The notes under the pieces: generated by a model
The model's database searches: none
What the model saw: the letters and a program-made list of their open reading frames with translations, nothing else
What the model was told of the DNA's origin: nothing
Part shown: in pieces, positions 1 to 7,560 of the stretch
Numbering within the stretch: the first letter of the stretch is position 1
Layout of the letters: each line of letters begins with the position of its first letter
Source: Acidimicrobiales bacterium
GTDB lineage: Bacteria > Actinomycetota > Acidimicrobiia > Acidimicrobiales > Palsa-688
Assembly (NCBI GenBank): GCA_036378675.1
Contig: DASUWA010000005.1
Location: 1-64,000 of the forward strand
Reading direction: 5' to 3'
Length of the DNA stretch: 64,000 bases
Program-made: the position numbers and the translations under genes

Positions 1-154
1 TCACGCCGTGAGGGGAGCCGAAGTCGCTTCCGACTAGACGGGTCGCTAGATCCATATCCGGTGCAACAATAAGCAGGTCAGGCAGACGGCACCAACCCGG
101 GACTGACGGTCTGACACGCCCCCTTCCGGGTTCTGATCCCGACCCCGGACCTGA

Positions 155-184
155 TTGCCAGTCGCCTGCCGGAGCCTCTATCCT
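155..184 (+). promoter_or_regulatory. Promoter of the rplM-rpsI-glmM unit
   Basis: A TTGCCA hexamer (155-160) and a TATCCT hexamer (179-184) are 18 bases apart, a good match to a housekeeping sigma promoter. Transcription would start near 191, leaving a leader of about 65 bases before rplM. The rest of 1-256 holds no gene that I can support. Confidence 0.55.
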
Positions 185-256
185 GGTGAGTCGGCCCGTC
201 GCGCCCCTGCGCGAGGTGTTCCGCCCTTTTCCGTATTAGTGAGGACCCAGAGCCCC

Positions 257-709
257 GTGCGCACATTCTCTCCGAAGCCCGCCGACATCCAGCGCGACTG
301 GTTCGAGGTCGACGCGGACGGTGCCGTCCTCGGGCGTCTGGCCACCGAGGTCGCCCGGGTGCTCAGGGGCAAGCACAAGCCGATCTTCGCCCCGCACGTC
401 GATACCGGGGACCATGTGATCGTCGTGAACGCGGCCAAGATCCTCATGACCGCCGACAAGGCCGAGAAGAAGTTGCGGTATCGCCACTCCGGCTATCCGG
501 GGGGGCTGACTTCGCGCACATATGCGGACCTCCTCGAAAAGGACCCGGCGGGAACCTTCCGTATGGCCGTCAAGGGGATGCTTCCGAAGGGCCCGCTCGG
601 CAGGCACATGATCCGCAAGCTGAAGGTCTACGCCGGCCCCACCCATCCTCACTCCGCCCAGAGCCCGAAGCCACTGCCCGTCGATCCGCGCACCCGCCGG
701 GCCTCCTAA
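257..709 (+). CDS. rplM: 50S ribosomal protein L13
   Basis: Structural protein of the large ribosomal subunit that binds 23S rRNA early in assembly. The 150-residue product begins [15 protein letters not shown] and contains the L13 core: [15 protein letters not shown], then [13 protein letters not shown] and the [11 protein letters not shown] segment near residues 109-120. This is the normal length for the family. An upstream in-frame start at 155 would add 34 residues without family resemblance. GTG at 257 is preferred because the protein then starts like other actinobacterial L13 proteins and a GAGGA lies about 11 bases upstream. rpsI follows after 17 bases, the usual L13-S9 pair. Confidence 0.97.
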   Translation: MRTFSPKPADIQRDWFEVDADGAVLGRLATEVARVLRGKHKPIFAPHVDTGDHVIVVNAAKILMTADKAEKKLRYRHSGYPGGLTSRTYADLLEKDPAGTFRMAVKGMLPKGPLGRHMIRKLKVYAGPTHPHSAQSPKPLPVDPRTRRAS

Positions 710-726
710 GGAAGACGATCGTCAAA

Positions 727-1122
727 GTGCCAGAGAAGCCCCTCGTACAGTCCACCGGCCGGCGCAAGGCCGCTGTCGCCCGGGTCCGCCTGCGTCCGGG
801 GTCGGGCGCGGTGACGGTGAACAAGCGACCGATCGACGAGTACTTCCCCTCCGCGACCCACCGGATGATCATCACCGAGCCTTTGCGCCTGGTCGAGAAG
901 ACCGAGGTCTACGACGTGGATTGCTCGCTGGACGGCGGGGGCATCTCGGGGCAGGCCGGCGCGCTGCGCCTGGGAATCGCCCGGGCCCTGGCCGATCTGG
1001 AGCCTGATCTCAGGGTGCCCCTCAAGAGGGCGGGGTTCCTGACGAGGGACGCCCGGGAGAAGGAATCCAAGAAGTACGGCCTCAAGAAGGCCCGGAAGGC
1101 GCCTCAGTACTCCAAGCGCTGA
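727..1122 (+). CDS. rpsI: 30S ribosomal protein S9
   Basis: Small-subunit protein whose basic C-terminal tail reaches the P-site tRNA. The 131-residue product starts at GTG and shows the S9 signature: [19 protein letters not shown] near the N-terminus, [19 protein letters not shown] in the middle, and the conserved end in which [17 protein letters not shown] finishes with the Ser-Lys-Arg tail. An AAGGAAG Shine-Dalgarno sequence lies just after the rplM stop, so the two genes are probably cotranscribed. Length and termini are normal. Confidence 0.97.
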   Translation: MPEKPLVQSTGRRKAAVARVRLRPGSGAVTVNKRPIDEYFPSATHRMIITEPLRLVEKTEVYDVDCSLDGGGISGQAGALRLGIARALADLEPDLRVPLKRAGFLTRDAREKESKKYGLKKARKAPQYSKR

Positions 1123-1151
1123 CCGGGTGACTGCCCGGCGGCCCCAGCCCT

Positions 1152-2564
1152 TTGTCCCTTAGTCCTGTGTCGTTGCGCTTCGGGACAGACGGCGTCCGCG
1201 GGCTCGCCGGCGTCGAGCTGTCGCCCGAGCTCCTGGTCGCCCTGGGGCGCGCTGCGGCGCGGACGCTTTCAGCCGGCAGTGAGCGGCCGGTCTTCCTCGT
1301 CGGGCGGGACACCCGCCTGTCCGGGCCGATGGTCCAGGCTTCGCTTTCCGCCGGGCTGTCCGCTGAGGGGGCAGACGTCATCGACCTCGGTGTGATACCC
1401 ACCCCGGGGGTCGCGGCAATTGCAGCATCGAAAGGGCTGCCGGCCGCGGTGGTGTCCGCTTCGCACAATCCCTTTCAGGACAACGGGGTGAAGCTGTTGT
1501 CCGCCGGCGGGCGAAAGCTGACCGACGCGGAGGAAGAGAAGGTCGAAGCCGTCCTCGCCGAGCTGACCCGCGGAGATTCTGGCGCGAGCCCAAGTGCCTC
1601 GCGCGATCCGGGATCTCTCTCCGGCGAGAGGATCGGCAGGCTGTGGTCCGAGCCCGAGGCCCGGGACTGGTACTGCGAGACGGTGGTCGCCGCGCTGGAA
1701 GGGCGGAAGCTAGGTGGGATCCGGGTGGTGCTCGACTGCGCCAATGGCGCCGCCACCACCACCGCCGAGCGGATCCTGTCCTCCGCGGGCGCACACGTCG
1801 TCGAGGTGCTGGCCGCCGCTCCGAATGGCGTCAACATCAACGCCGCATGCGGCTCGACGGATCCCTCCTCGCTCGCCGCCGCGGTGCGCCGGCACGGGGC
1901 CGACGCCGGCATGGCGCTCGACGGGGACGCCGACCGGGTAATCGCCATCGACAGCGCCGGAGCGGTTGTGGACGGCGATCGGCTGCTCGCGTTGTTCGCC
2001 TCCGATCTGAAAGCGCGCGGGCGGCTTGCCGGCGACACCTTGGTGGTCACGGTGATGTCCAATCTCGGCTTGCGGCGGGCGATGGCGCAGGCCGGCATCC
2101 GCGTGCACGAGACACCGGTGGGAGACCGCTACGTGCTCGAGGCTCTCGACGCCAATGGTTGGTCGCTGGGTGGCGAGCAGTCCGGTCACATCATCTTCAG
2201 GGACCTGGCGACGACAGGGGATGGCGTCCTTTCGGGACTGATGCTCATGGATCTGATCGTGCGGGCGGGGAAGCCGTTGTCCGAGCTGGCGGACACGTCG
2301 ATGGTGCGTCTCCCGCAGGTGATTCGAAACGTCACCGTTGCGGGGGGATCGGGAGCAGCGCTGGTCGCGTCAGCTACGGTCAGCGCGGCTGTTCAACGGG
2401 AGACTGAGGATCTTGGTTCGGACGGCAGAGTCCTCTTGCGCCCCTCAGGAACCGAGCCGCTGGTGCGGGTGATGGTGGAAGCGCCGACCGAGGACGCCGC
2501 CGCTGCCGCGGCCGAGAGGCTCGCTGCGGCAGTGGCTTCAGCGTCTCGTCAGCTCGAGGATTGA
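1152..2564 (+). CDS. glmM: Phosphoglucosamine mutase
   Basis: Converts glucosamine-6-phosphate to glucosamine-1-phosphate on the route to UDP-GlcNAc and peptidoglycan. The product begins with the alpha-phosphohexomutase start RFGTDGVRG. It has the phosphoserine loop VVSASHNPFQDNGVK near residue 100, the metal loop LDGDADR near 260, the sugar-binding GGEQSGHI near 340 and the phosphate-binding RPSGTEPLVRV near the end. At 470 residues it is slightly longer than the usual ~445, mainly through a Ser/Gly-rich insertion around residues 135-160. The start used is TTG 1152; GTG 1167, which gives VSLRFGTDG, is an equally plausible start. It sits just upstream of the glmS-like gene, as in other actinobacteria. 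Confidence 0.95.
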   Translation: MSLSPVSLRFGTDGVRGLAGVELSPELLVALGRAAARTLSAGSERPVFLVGRDTRLSGPMVQASLSAGLSAEGADVIDLGVIPTPGVAAIAASKGLPAAVVSASHNPFQDNGVKLLSAGGRKLTDAEEEKVEAVLAELTRGDSGASPSASRDPGSLSGERIGRLWSEPEARDWYCETVVAALEGRKLGGIRVVLDCANGAATTTAERILSSAGAHVVEVLAAAPNGVNINAACGSTDPSSLAAAVRRHGADAGMALDGDADRVIAIDSAGAVVDGDRLLALFASDLKARGRLAGDTLVVTVMSNLGLRRAMAQAGIRVHETPVGDRYVLEALDANGWSLGGEQSGHIIFRDLATTGDGVLSGLMLMDLIVRAGKPLSELADTSMVRLPQVIRNVTVAGGSGAALVASATVSAAVQRETEDLGSDGRVLLRPSGTEPLVRVMVEAPTEDAAAAAAERLAAAVASASRQLED

Positions 2565-3598
2565 TCGTCGCTTCGAGGGCTGCGGCCGGTCGAACCGGTG
2601 CTGTTGCCGTCTTGGCTTCAGTGGGCCTGGTCGCGTGCGGAAGCTCATTCTCCCACCCGGCCGCAGGACCGACCACCGCCGCCTCTGGCACAACTCCGTC
2701 GACGCAGGCCGTCCCAGGCCTGCCCCCTACCACGACGCCGGCGCCCGTGACCCCTTGTGGTTTCCTGCAGACCGCAAGGGCGAATTACCGGCACGTGGTG
2801 TGGATATGGATGGAGAACCACTCCTACGGCAGCGTCATCGGGTCGCCCTCCGCGCCGTTCGAGAACAAGCTCGCCGGCGAGTGCGGGTTGGCCACCAACT
2901 ACCACAACGTCACCCACCCGAGCCTGCCCAACTACATAGCGGGAACATCGGGCCTGCCGATCGGATCGGTCGCTCAGTTTGTATCCGATTGCAGCCCGAG
3001 TTCGTCGTGTAGAGCTGGCCCTTCCGTTCCGAGCATCTTCTCCCAGGTCGCAAGCTGGAAGGCCTACGAGGAGTCGATGCCCACCGCATGTGACCGCGCC
3101 AGCGCGGGCGAGTATGCGGTCCGGCACAATCCTCCTCCGTATTTCGTGGCGTTGACGGGGACGTGCCCGTCCAACGATGTTCCATTCACTTCGTTTCGTG
3201 ATGACCTCGCCGGCGCAACGTTGCCGGCCTTCTCGTTCATCACCCCGAACCTCATCGACGACACCCATGACGGCTCGGTCGCCGACGGTGACAGATGGCT
3301 GAACACGACCGTGGGCGAGATCGTCGGCAGCTCGGCCTTCCGGTCGGGGACCGTCGCCCTCTTCATCACATGGGACGAGGGTGAAGGTGGCAGTTCCAAC
3401 AACTGTGCGGCCAACGCGACCGCCGTTGGGTGCCACGTCGCAACAATTGTGGTCAGCCCGACCACCGCGCCCGGAACGAAAAGCGCGGCCCTGTTCAACC
3501 ACTACTCGTTGCTTCGCACCGCCGAAGACCTGCTTGGTGTTCCCGCGACCGGCCAGGCCGCGTCGGCGGCCTCGATGGAATCAGCCTTCGGGTTATAA
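2561..3598 (+). CDS. Secreted lipoprotein of the acid phosphatase / phospholipase C phosphoesterase family
   Basis: Predicted cell-surface phosphoesterase (family PF04185, which includes AcpA-type acid phosphatases and phospholipases C). Residues 1-26 form a lipoprotein signal peptide ending in the lipobox LVAC, followed by a Thr/Pro-rich linker to about residue 65. The catalytic domain shows VWIWMENHSYG near residue 80, THPSLPNYIAGTSG, DDTHDGSVADGDRWL and the metal-binding TWDEGEGGSSNNC. The start overlaps the glmM stop (TTG 2561 with TGA 2562-2564), so translation is probably coupled. Substrate cannot be told from sequence. It ends two bases before the convergent MFS gene, leaving no room for a separate terminator. 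Confidence 0.85.
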   Translation: MIVASRAAAGRTGAVAVLASVGLVACGSSFSHPAAGPTTAASGTTPSTQAVPGLPPTTTPAPVTPCGFLQTARANYRHVVWIWMENHSYGSVIGSPSAPFENKLAGECGLATNYHNVTHPSLPNYIAGTSGLPIGSVAQFVSDCSPSSSCRAGPSVPSIFSQVASWKAYEESMPTACDRASAGEYAVRHNPPPYFVALTGTCPSNDVPFTSFRDDLAGATLPAFSFITPNLIDDTHDGSVADGDRWLNTTVGEIVGSSAFRSGTVALFITWDEGEGGSSNNCAANATAVGCHVATIVVSPTTAPGTKSAALFNHYSLLRTAEDLLGVPATGQAASAASMESAFGL

Positions 3599-3600
3599 AT

Positions 3601-5094
3601 TCAGCCCAGGCTCTCGACGGCCGGCGTTTTGGTAAAGGCGCTGCTGCCCCGCAGCTTCACTTCCTGCAGCAGGAACGACAACAAGAAGGCGATCACCGCC
3701 ACAGGGAACGCATATCTGAAGGCTGTGTCCATGGCGTGGGTGAAGGACTGCAGCGGTCCCTCTACCCTTCCGTATACATGGACGTAGTGGGCACCGTGGG
3801 TCTTCTCTTGAAGAACCAGCACCGCGCCGAGAACAGCAGCTCCTATTGCTCCGCCCAGGGTGCGGAAGAACGTCACCGCGGCCGTGCCGGCACCGAGGTT
3901 CTCTCGTGGTACGGCATTCTGGACGACCAGAACAAGCACCTGCATGAACAGGCCGAGCCCGGTTCCGATGATGAGGAGCATCAGCGCGATGATCCATTCA
4001 GCGGTGTCGACCCTGATCAGACTCATCATGCCGATCCCCACCGCCAGGATCGCCGTGCCGGCTATGACCGACCACCGGTAGCGGCCGGTGCGCGAGACAA
4101 GCCGGCCGCCAAGTATCGACATCGACAACATCCCGGCGAGCATCGGAAGAAGCCGCAACCCCGAGAAGGTCGGGCTGATCTTCCGGACGGTCTGGAAGTA
4201 GAGAGGCAGGAACAGCAGCGCTCCGAACATCACCATTCCGGTGATGAATCCCAGCACGTTGGAGACCGTAAACACTTTGATCCTGAAGAGGCCTAGATCC
4301 ACGATCGGCTCGGCTGCTCGCCTCTCCCACCACACGAACACTCCGATGAGCGCGATGCCGACGATGCCGAAAAGGACGGACGATGCGGTCACCTTGGCCG
4401 CCGAGCCGGCGTTTTGCACGCCGACCAGTAAGAACGAGACTCCGGTGACGATCAGCAGCGCGCCCAGTACATCGACCCGCGACCTCCGGGACACATGGTC
4501 CAGCTGAAGCACCCGGTTGATCACGATCAGGGCAACGGCACCCACAGGTAGGTTGACGTAGAAGACCCAACGCCACGACGCCTGGTCAACGAGGAAACCA
4601 CCGATCAGTGGTCCGATCACGCTCGAGACACCGAACACCGCGCCGAAGTATCCCTGGTACCGGCCGCGGTCTACCGGCGGGATGACGTCGCCGATGATCG
4701 CCAGCGTGAGGGTAATGAGCCCTCCCGCGCCCACGCCCTGAACGCCACGAAAGATGATCAGCTGGTACATGTTCTGGGCGAGCCCCGAAAGCGCGCTCCC
4801 GATCAGGAAGATCACGATCGCGATCTGGAATATGCGCTTGCGCCCGAATTGGTCGCCGATCTTCCCGTACAGCGGTGTGCTGGCAGTCGAGGTCAGCAGG
4901 TAAGCGGTAACCACCCAGCTGTACAGGTCCAGCCGGTGGAAGTCCCTGCTGATCGTCGGCAGTGCGGTCGACACGATCGTCTGGTCGAGCGAAGCGAGGA
5001 GCAGTCCGAGCATGAGCCCGGACATGATGAAAAGGATCTGGCGCTTCGTGTAGCCGTTGGCGTTGACTACCGGTGCATCGAGCGTGGCGGTCAT
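3601..5094 (-). CDS. MFS drug-efflux transporter, DHA2 (EmrB/QacA) family
   Basis: Proton-driven multidrug exporter of the inner membrane. The 497-residue protein fits the 14-segment DHA2 group. The first membrane helix ends in the LASLDQTIVSTALP motif, the loop after helix 2 carries YGKIGDQFGRKR, and motif C lies in GVSSVIGPLIGGFLVD. The C-terminal part has GTGLGLFMQ and GAGTAAVTFFRTLGGAIG. ATG 5094 (MTATLDAPVVN) is chosen over an upstream start because it gives ATGA overlap with the stop of the tetR gene and a normal N-terminus. The pair tetR-efflux pump suggests that the regulator represses both genes and senses the exported compound. The substrate is unknown. Confidence 0.9.
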   Translation of the reverse strand: MTATLDAPVVNANGYTKRQILFIMSGLMLGLLLASLDQTIVSTALPTISRDFHRLDLYSWVVTAYLLTSTASTPLYGKIGDQFGRKRIFQIAIVIFLIGSALSGLAQNMYQLIIFRGVQGVGAGGLITLTLAIIGDVIPPVDRGRYQGYFGAVFGVSSVIGPLIGGFLVDQASWRWVFYVNLPVGAVALIVINRVLQLDHVSRRSRVDVLGALLIVTGVSFLLVGVQNAGSAAKVTASSVLFGIVGIALIGVFVWWERRAAEPIVDLGLFRIKVFTVSNVLGFITGMVMFGALLFLPLYFQTVRKISPTFSGLRLLPMLAGMLSMSILGGRLVSRTGRYRWSVIAGTAILAVGIGMMSLIRVDTAEWIIALMLLIIGTGLGLFMQVLVLVVQNAVPRENLGAGTAAVTFFRTLGGAIGAAVLGAVLVLQEKTHGAHYVHVYGRVEGPLQSFTHAMDTAFRYAFPVAVIAFLLSFLLQEVKLRGSSAFTKTPAVESLG

Positions 5095-5723
5095 CGACGA
5101 GATTCTCTCGGGAGAGGACCCGAAAGGCCGGCGGCCAGCTGGTGGAAAGCCTCGCCGAGCAGCGTCCGAAGGCCTGGCCGGCCGGGGAGGCCCGTCCAGC
5201 GCAGGAACGCAACGCGGCAGGCGACGCAAGCCGATCCAACGAGGAGGCCGGGGTAGACGTCGCGCTCAGGGTTCTGGCCCGTGCGCTCCGCAACGGCGGT
5301 CACCAACGCCTGCCCGACCTGGTCGAAAGTGGCGCTCACCGCGGCCCTCAGCTCCGGCTCGCGTCGCACCAGCTCCGCGATGCGAATCGACACTGCGCGG
5401 TCCGTTGCCCGGCTGACGATATCCTCCTCCAGAACAGCCTGAACCGATGTCAAAGCGTCCTCTCCGAAAGGGCGGCTGAGAAGCGCCAGCCGCAGCCTCT
5501 CGGGACGCTCGGGATCGTGGTCCAGAACCGCCTCCTCCTTGGAGGTGAAATAGGACCAGAAGGTCCGGGGCGCCACCCCCGCTTGTTCGCTGATCGCCTC
5601 GATGGTCGCGCCGGCAAGCCCGTGGCGCTCCACGAGCTGCAGGGCCGCGGCGTGGATGGCTCGGCGGGTGGCCTGCTTCTTGCGTTCGCGGTGGGTGGGG
5701 GGAGACAGGTCGACCGCGGCCAT
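5091..5723 (-). CDS. TetR family transcriptional regulator
   Basis: DNA-binding repressor of 210 residues. The N-terminal helix-turn-helix spans about residues 8-60 (ATRRAIHAAALQLVERHG, then GATIEAISEQAGVAPRTFW and SYFTSKEEAV), a typical TetR domain. The C-terminal ligand domain resembles the actinobacterial group that ends with a single cysteine-containing helix and RWTGLPGRPGL. ATG 5723 is the best start because an in-frame extension to 6008 would run through the divergent flavoenzyme. It is cotranscribed with the MFS pump through a 4-base overlap. Its operator is probably in 5724-5868; a weak TTGC-N7-GCAA dyad lies at 5746-5760. Confidence 0.88.
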   Translation of the reverse strand: MAAVDLSPPTHRERKKQATRRAIHAAALQLVERHGLAGATIEAISEQAGVAPRTFWSYFTSKEEAVLDHDPERPERLRLALLSRPFGEDALTSVQAVLEEDIVSRATDRAVSIRIAELVRREPELRAAVSATFDQVGQALVTAVAERTGQNPERDVYPGLLVGSACVACRVAFLRWTGLPGRPGLRTLLGEAFHQLAAGLSGPLPRESRR

Positions 5724-5852
5724 GCGAGCATGGTAGCAGGAAAAATTGCGTATCGTGCAAAAAAGCGCACCGTGCAGAGTTGCCGGGTCAGCTGCTCGAG
5801 CGGCGGTCCCGCCCAACGGAACCGTCAACCGGGAGGCCCCTTGAGCCGTTGC

Positions 5853-5858
5853 TAGCGT
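5853..5858 (+). promoter_or_regulatory. Candidate -10 box for the flavoenzyme gene
   Basis: TAGCGT lies 10 bases before ATG 5869. This fits the TANNNT box found 6-10 bases before many start codons in this window, and implies a leaderless or nearly leaderless mRNA. No clear -35 box was found. Confidence 0.35.
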
Positions 5859-5868
5859 CCCGCAGCCG

Positions 5869-7440
5869 ATGGCAGCTAATTGGGACCGGGAGTGCGACGT
5901 TCTCGTAGTTGGGTCGGGAGGCGGCGCGCTGGCCGGCGCCCTCATCGCGGCGACCCGCGGGCTTCGAACGGTCGTGATCGAGAAAACCGACCAGTTCGGC
6001 GGGACCACCGCCTACTCCGGGGGCGGCCTGTGGATCCCGCTGAGCCCGGCGAACGAGCGGGCGGGAGTGCCGGACTCGCCGGAACTGCTAGAGGAGTATC
6101 TGGACGCCACGGTCGGCACCGACCGCCGAGAGCTTCGCGACGTGTACCTCTCTGCGGGTCCGACGGTGATCGAGGAACTCGAACAAAATCCGTGGCTCGA
6201 GTTCGAGTGGCGTGCGTTCCCCGACTACTTCTGCGAGAAGCCGGGCGCGCTGCCGGACGGACGCTCCATCTACGCACTCAACTTCGATGCCAAAGGCCAC
6301 GAGAAGGTGATCGAGCACCTGCGCCAGCCGCTACCCCCTGCGAAGGGAGGCTGGATCGAGCCCTTCCCGTACATGTTCGGCGGGCGGGCGTTTCTCGCCC
6401 GGCTCCTTGTTGCCCTGTCGCAGACCGACGCGGCTCTCGAGAGGGAGACGGCTCTCGAGTCACTTATCGTCGAAGACGACGTCGTCACGGGTGCGGTTGC
6501 GACGACCGCATCGGGGCCGGTCCGAATACGAGCCCGGCGCGGGGTCCTGCTGGCGGCCGGGGGGTTCGAAAGGGACTCCAAGATGCGCCACCGCTACCAG
6601 CCGCCGCTCGGAGCCGACTGGACCCTCGGCGCGCCCGGGAACACCGGCGGCCCGTTGCGAGCGGCGATCGAGGCGGGCGCGTCGGTAGAGCTTCTCGACG
6701 AGTGCTGGTGGGCCCCCGGCTTGGCGTTGCCCGATGGCACCGTGTCGTTCCGGCTGTTCGAGAGAGGCAAGCCGGGCGGGATCATGGTCAACGGAGCCGG
6801 CGAGCGTTTCGCCAACGAGTCCCTGCCGTACGACCGTCTAGGGCGGGCCATGCTCGACGGTCACCGAAGCGGCGTATCACACATCCCGTGCTGGTTCGTC
6901 GTGGACCAGGCGCACGTCGACAAGTACGGCTTTGCTACAGGCAAGCCGGGAGAGCCCATCGGCGCAGAATGGCTCGAGAGCGCAACGGTCCTCACCGGCG
7001 ACACCCTCGAAGAAATGGCCGAGCGGATCGGTGTGCCGGTCGGCGGCCTGTCGAAGACGCTCGACGAGTTCAACCAGGATGCGCGGCGGGGGAAGGACTC
7101 CCGCTTCGGTCGGGGCGAGACCGCTTTCGACCGCTTCTTCGGTGACCCCAAGCACGAACCGAACCCCAATCTGGGCCCGCTCGAGTCGCCGCCGTTCTAC
7201 GCGTGGAAGGTTCTGCCTGCCGACCTGGGCACCAAGGGTGGGGTCCGTTGCGATCCCAAGGGCCGCGCACTGCGCGAAGACGGAACGGTCCTGCCCGGGT
7301 TGTACGCGGCTGGTAACACCATGGCCTCGTGGACCAACCGGTGCTATCCAGGGCCGGGGTCACCGATCGGATCGTGCGTGGTGTTCTCCGTCCTAGCGGT
7401 GCGCGACATGGCTGATAAATCCGGGAGTCCCGGAGCCTGA
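5869..7440 (+). CDS. FAD-dependent 3-ketosteroid dehydrogenase-like oxidoreductase
   Basis: Flavoenzyme of the fumarate reductase/3-ketosteroid-delta-1-dehydrogenase superfamily. The Rossmann FAD site is at residues 11-33 (VLVVGSGGGALAGALIA) with IEKTDQFGGTTAYSGGGLW following. A second FAD segment, GLYAAGNTMASWTNRCYPGPG, lies near the C-terminus and carries the Tyr-Pro-Gly-Pro-Gly pattern seen in KstD proteins. Its 523 residues are usual for that family. In steroid-degrading actinobacteria this reaction introduces a 1,2 double bond into ring A, but other 3-oxo substrates are possible and no other steroid genes are nearby. It is divergent from tetR-MFS. The final codons and stop lie inside the first unit of a 23-bp tandem repeat. 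Confidence 0.78.
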   Translation: MAANWDRECDVLVVGSGGGALAGALIAATRGLRTVVIEKTDQFGGTTAYSGGGLWIPLSPANERAGVPDSPELLEEYLDATVGTDRRELRDVYLSAGPTVIEELEQNPWLEFEWRAFPDYFCEKPGALPDGRSIYALNFDAKGHEKVIEHLRQPLPPAKGGWIEPFPYMFGGRAFLARLLVALSQTDAALERETALESLIVEDDVVTGAVATTASGPVRIRARRGVLLAAGGFERDSKMRHRYQPPLGADWTLGAPGNTGGPLRAAIEAGASVELLDECWWAPGLALPDGTVSFRLFERGKPGGIMVNGAGERFANESLPYDRLGRAMLDGHRSGVSHIPCWFVVDQAHVDKYGFATGKPGEPIGAEWLESATVLTGDTLEEMAERIGVPVGGLSKTLDEFNQDARRGKDSRFGRGETAFDRFFGDPKHEPNPNLGPLESPPFYAWKVLPADLGTKGGVRCDPKGRALREDGTVLPGLYAAGNTMASWTNRCYPGPGSPIGSCVVFSVLAVRDMADKSGSPGA

Positions 7441-7512
7441 AACCCGGGAGTCCCGGAGCCTGACGCCCGGGAGTCCGGGAGCCTGACGCCCGGGAGTCCG
7501 GGAGCCTGACGC
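7421..7512. repeat. Four tandem 23-bp repeats overlapping the end of the flavoenzyme gene
   Basis: Units begin at 7421, 7444, 7467 and 7490. Each carries CCGGGAGTCC(C/G)GGAGCCTGA. Units 1 and 2 contain an odd-centred perfect palindrome CCGGGA-G-TCCCGG; units 3 and 4 share a C-to-G change that shifts the dyad. The TGA of unit 1 is the stop codon of the upstream gene. The array could act as a chain of small hairpins (termination or mRNA 3'-end protection) between this gene and glmS. Confidence 0.9.
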
Positions 7513-7547
7513 AACCGTTCTGCCCCGGGCCGGCGACCTCCGCCCGG

Positions 7548-7553
7548 TAGCCT
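7548..7553 (+). promoter_or_regulatory. Candidate -10 box for the glmS-like gene
   Basis: TAGCCT ends 7 bases before ATG 7561, with no Shine-Dalgarno sequence between them. This suggests leaderless transcription starting at or near the A of the start codon. Confidence 0.4.
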
Positions 7554-7560
7554 TGGGCCC

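Noticed and set aside
1123-1138. CCGGG/CCCGG hairpin after rpsI as a terminator
   Set aside because: Only five base pairs, no U-tract, and glmM begins a few bases later, so it is not supportable.
5746-5760. TTGC-N7-GCAA dyad as the TetR operator
   Set aside because: The arms are only four bases and the inner bases are not symmetric; kept as a hint in the tetR entry but not called.
7421-7512. 23-bp repeats considered as a CRISPR array
   Set aside because: The units are directly adjacent with no unique spacers, and no cas genes are present.
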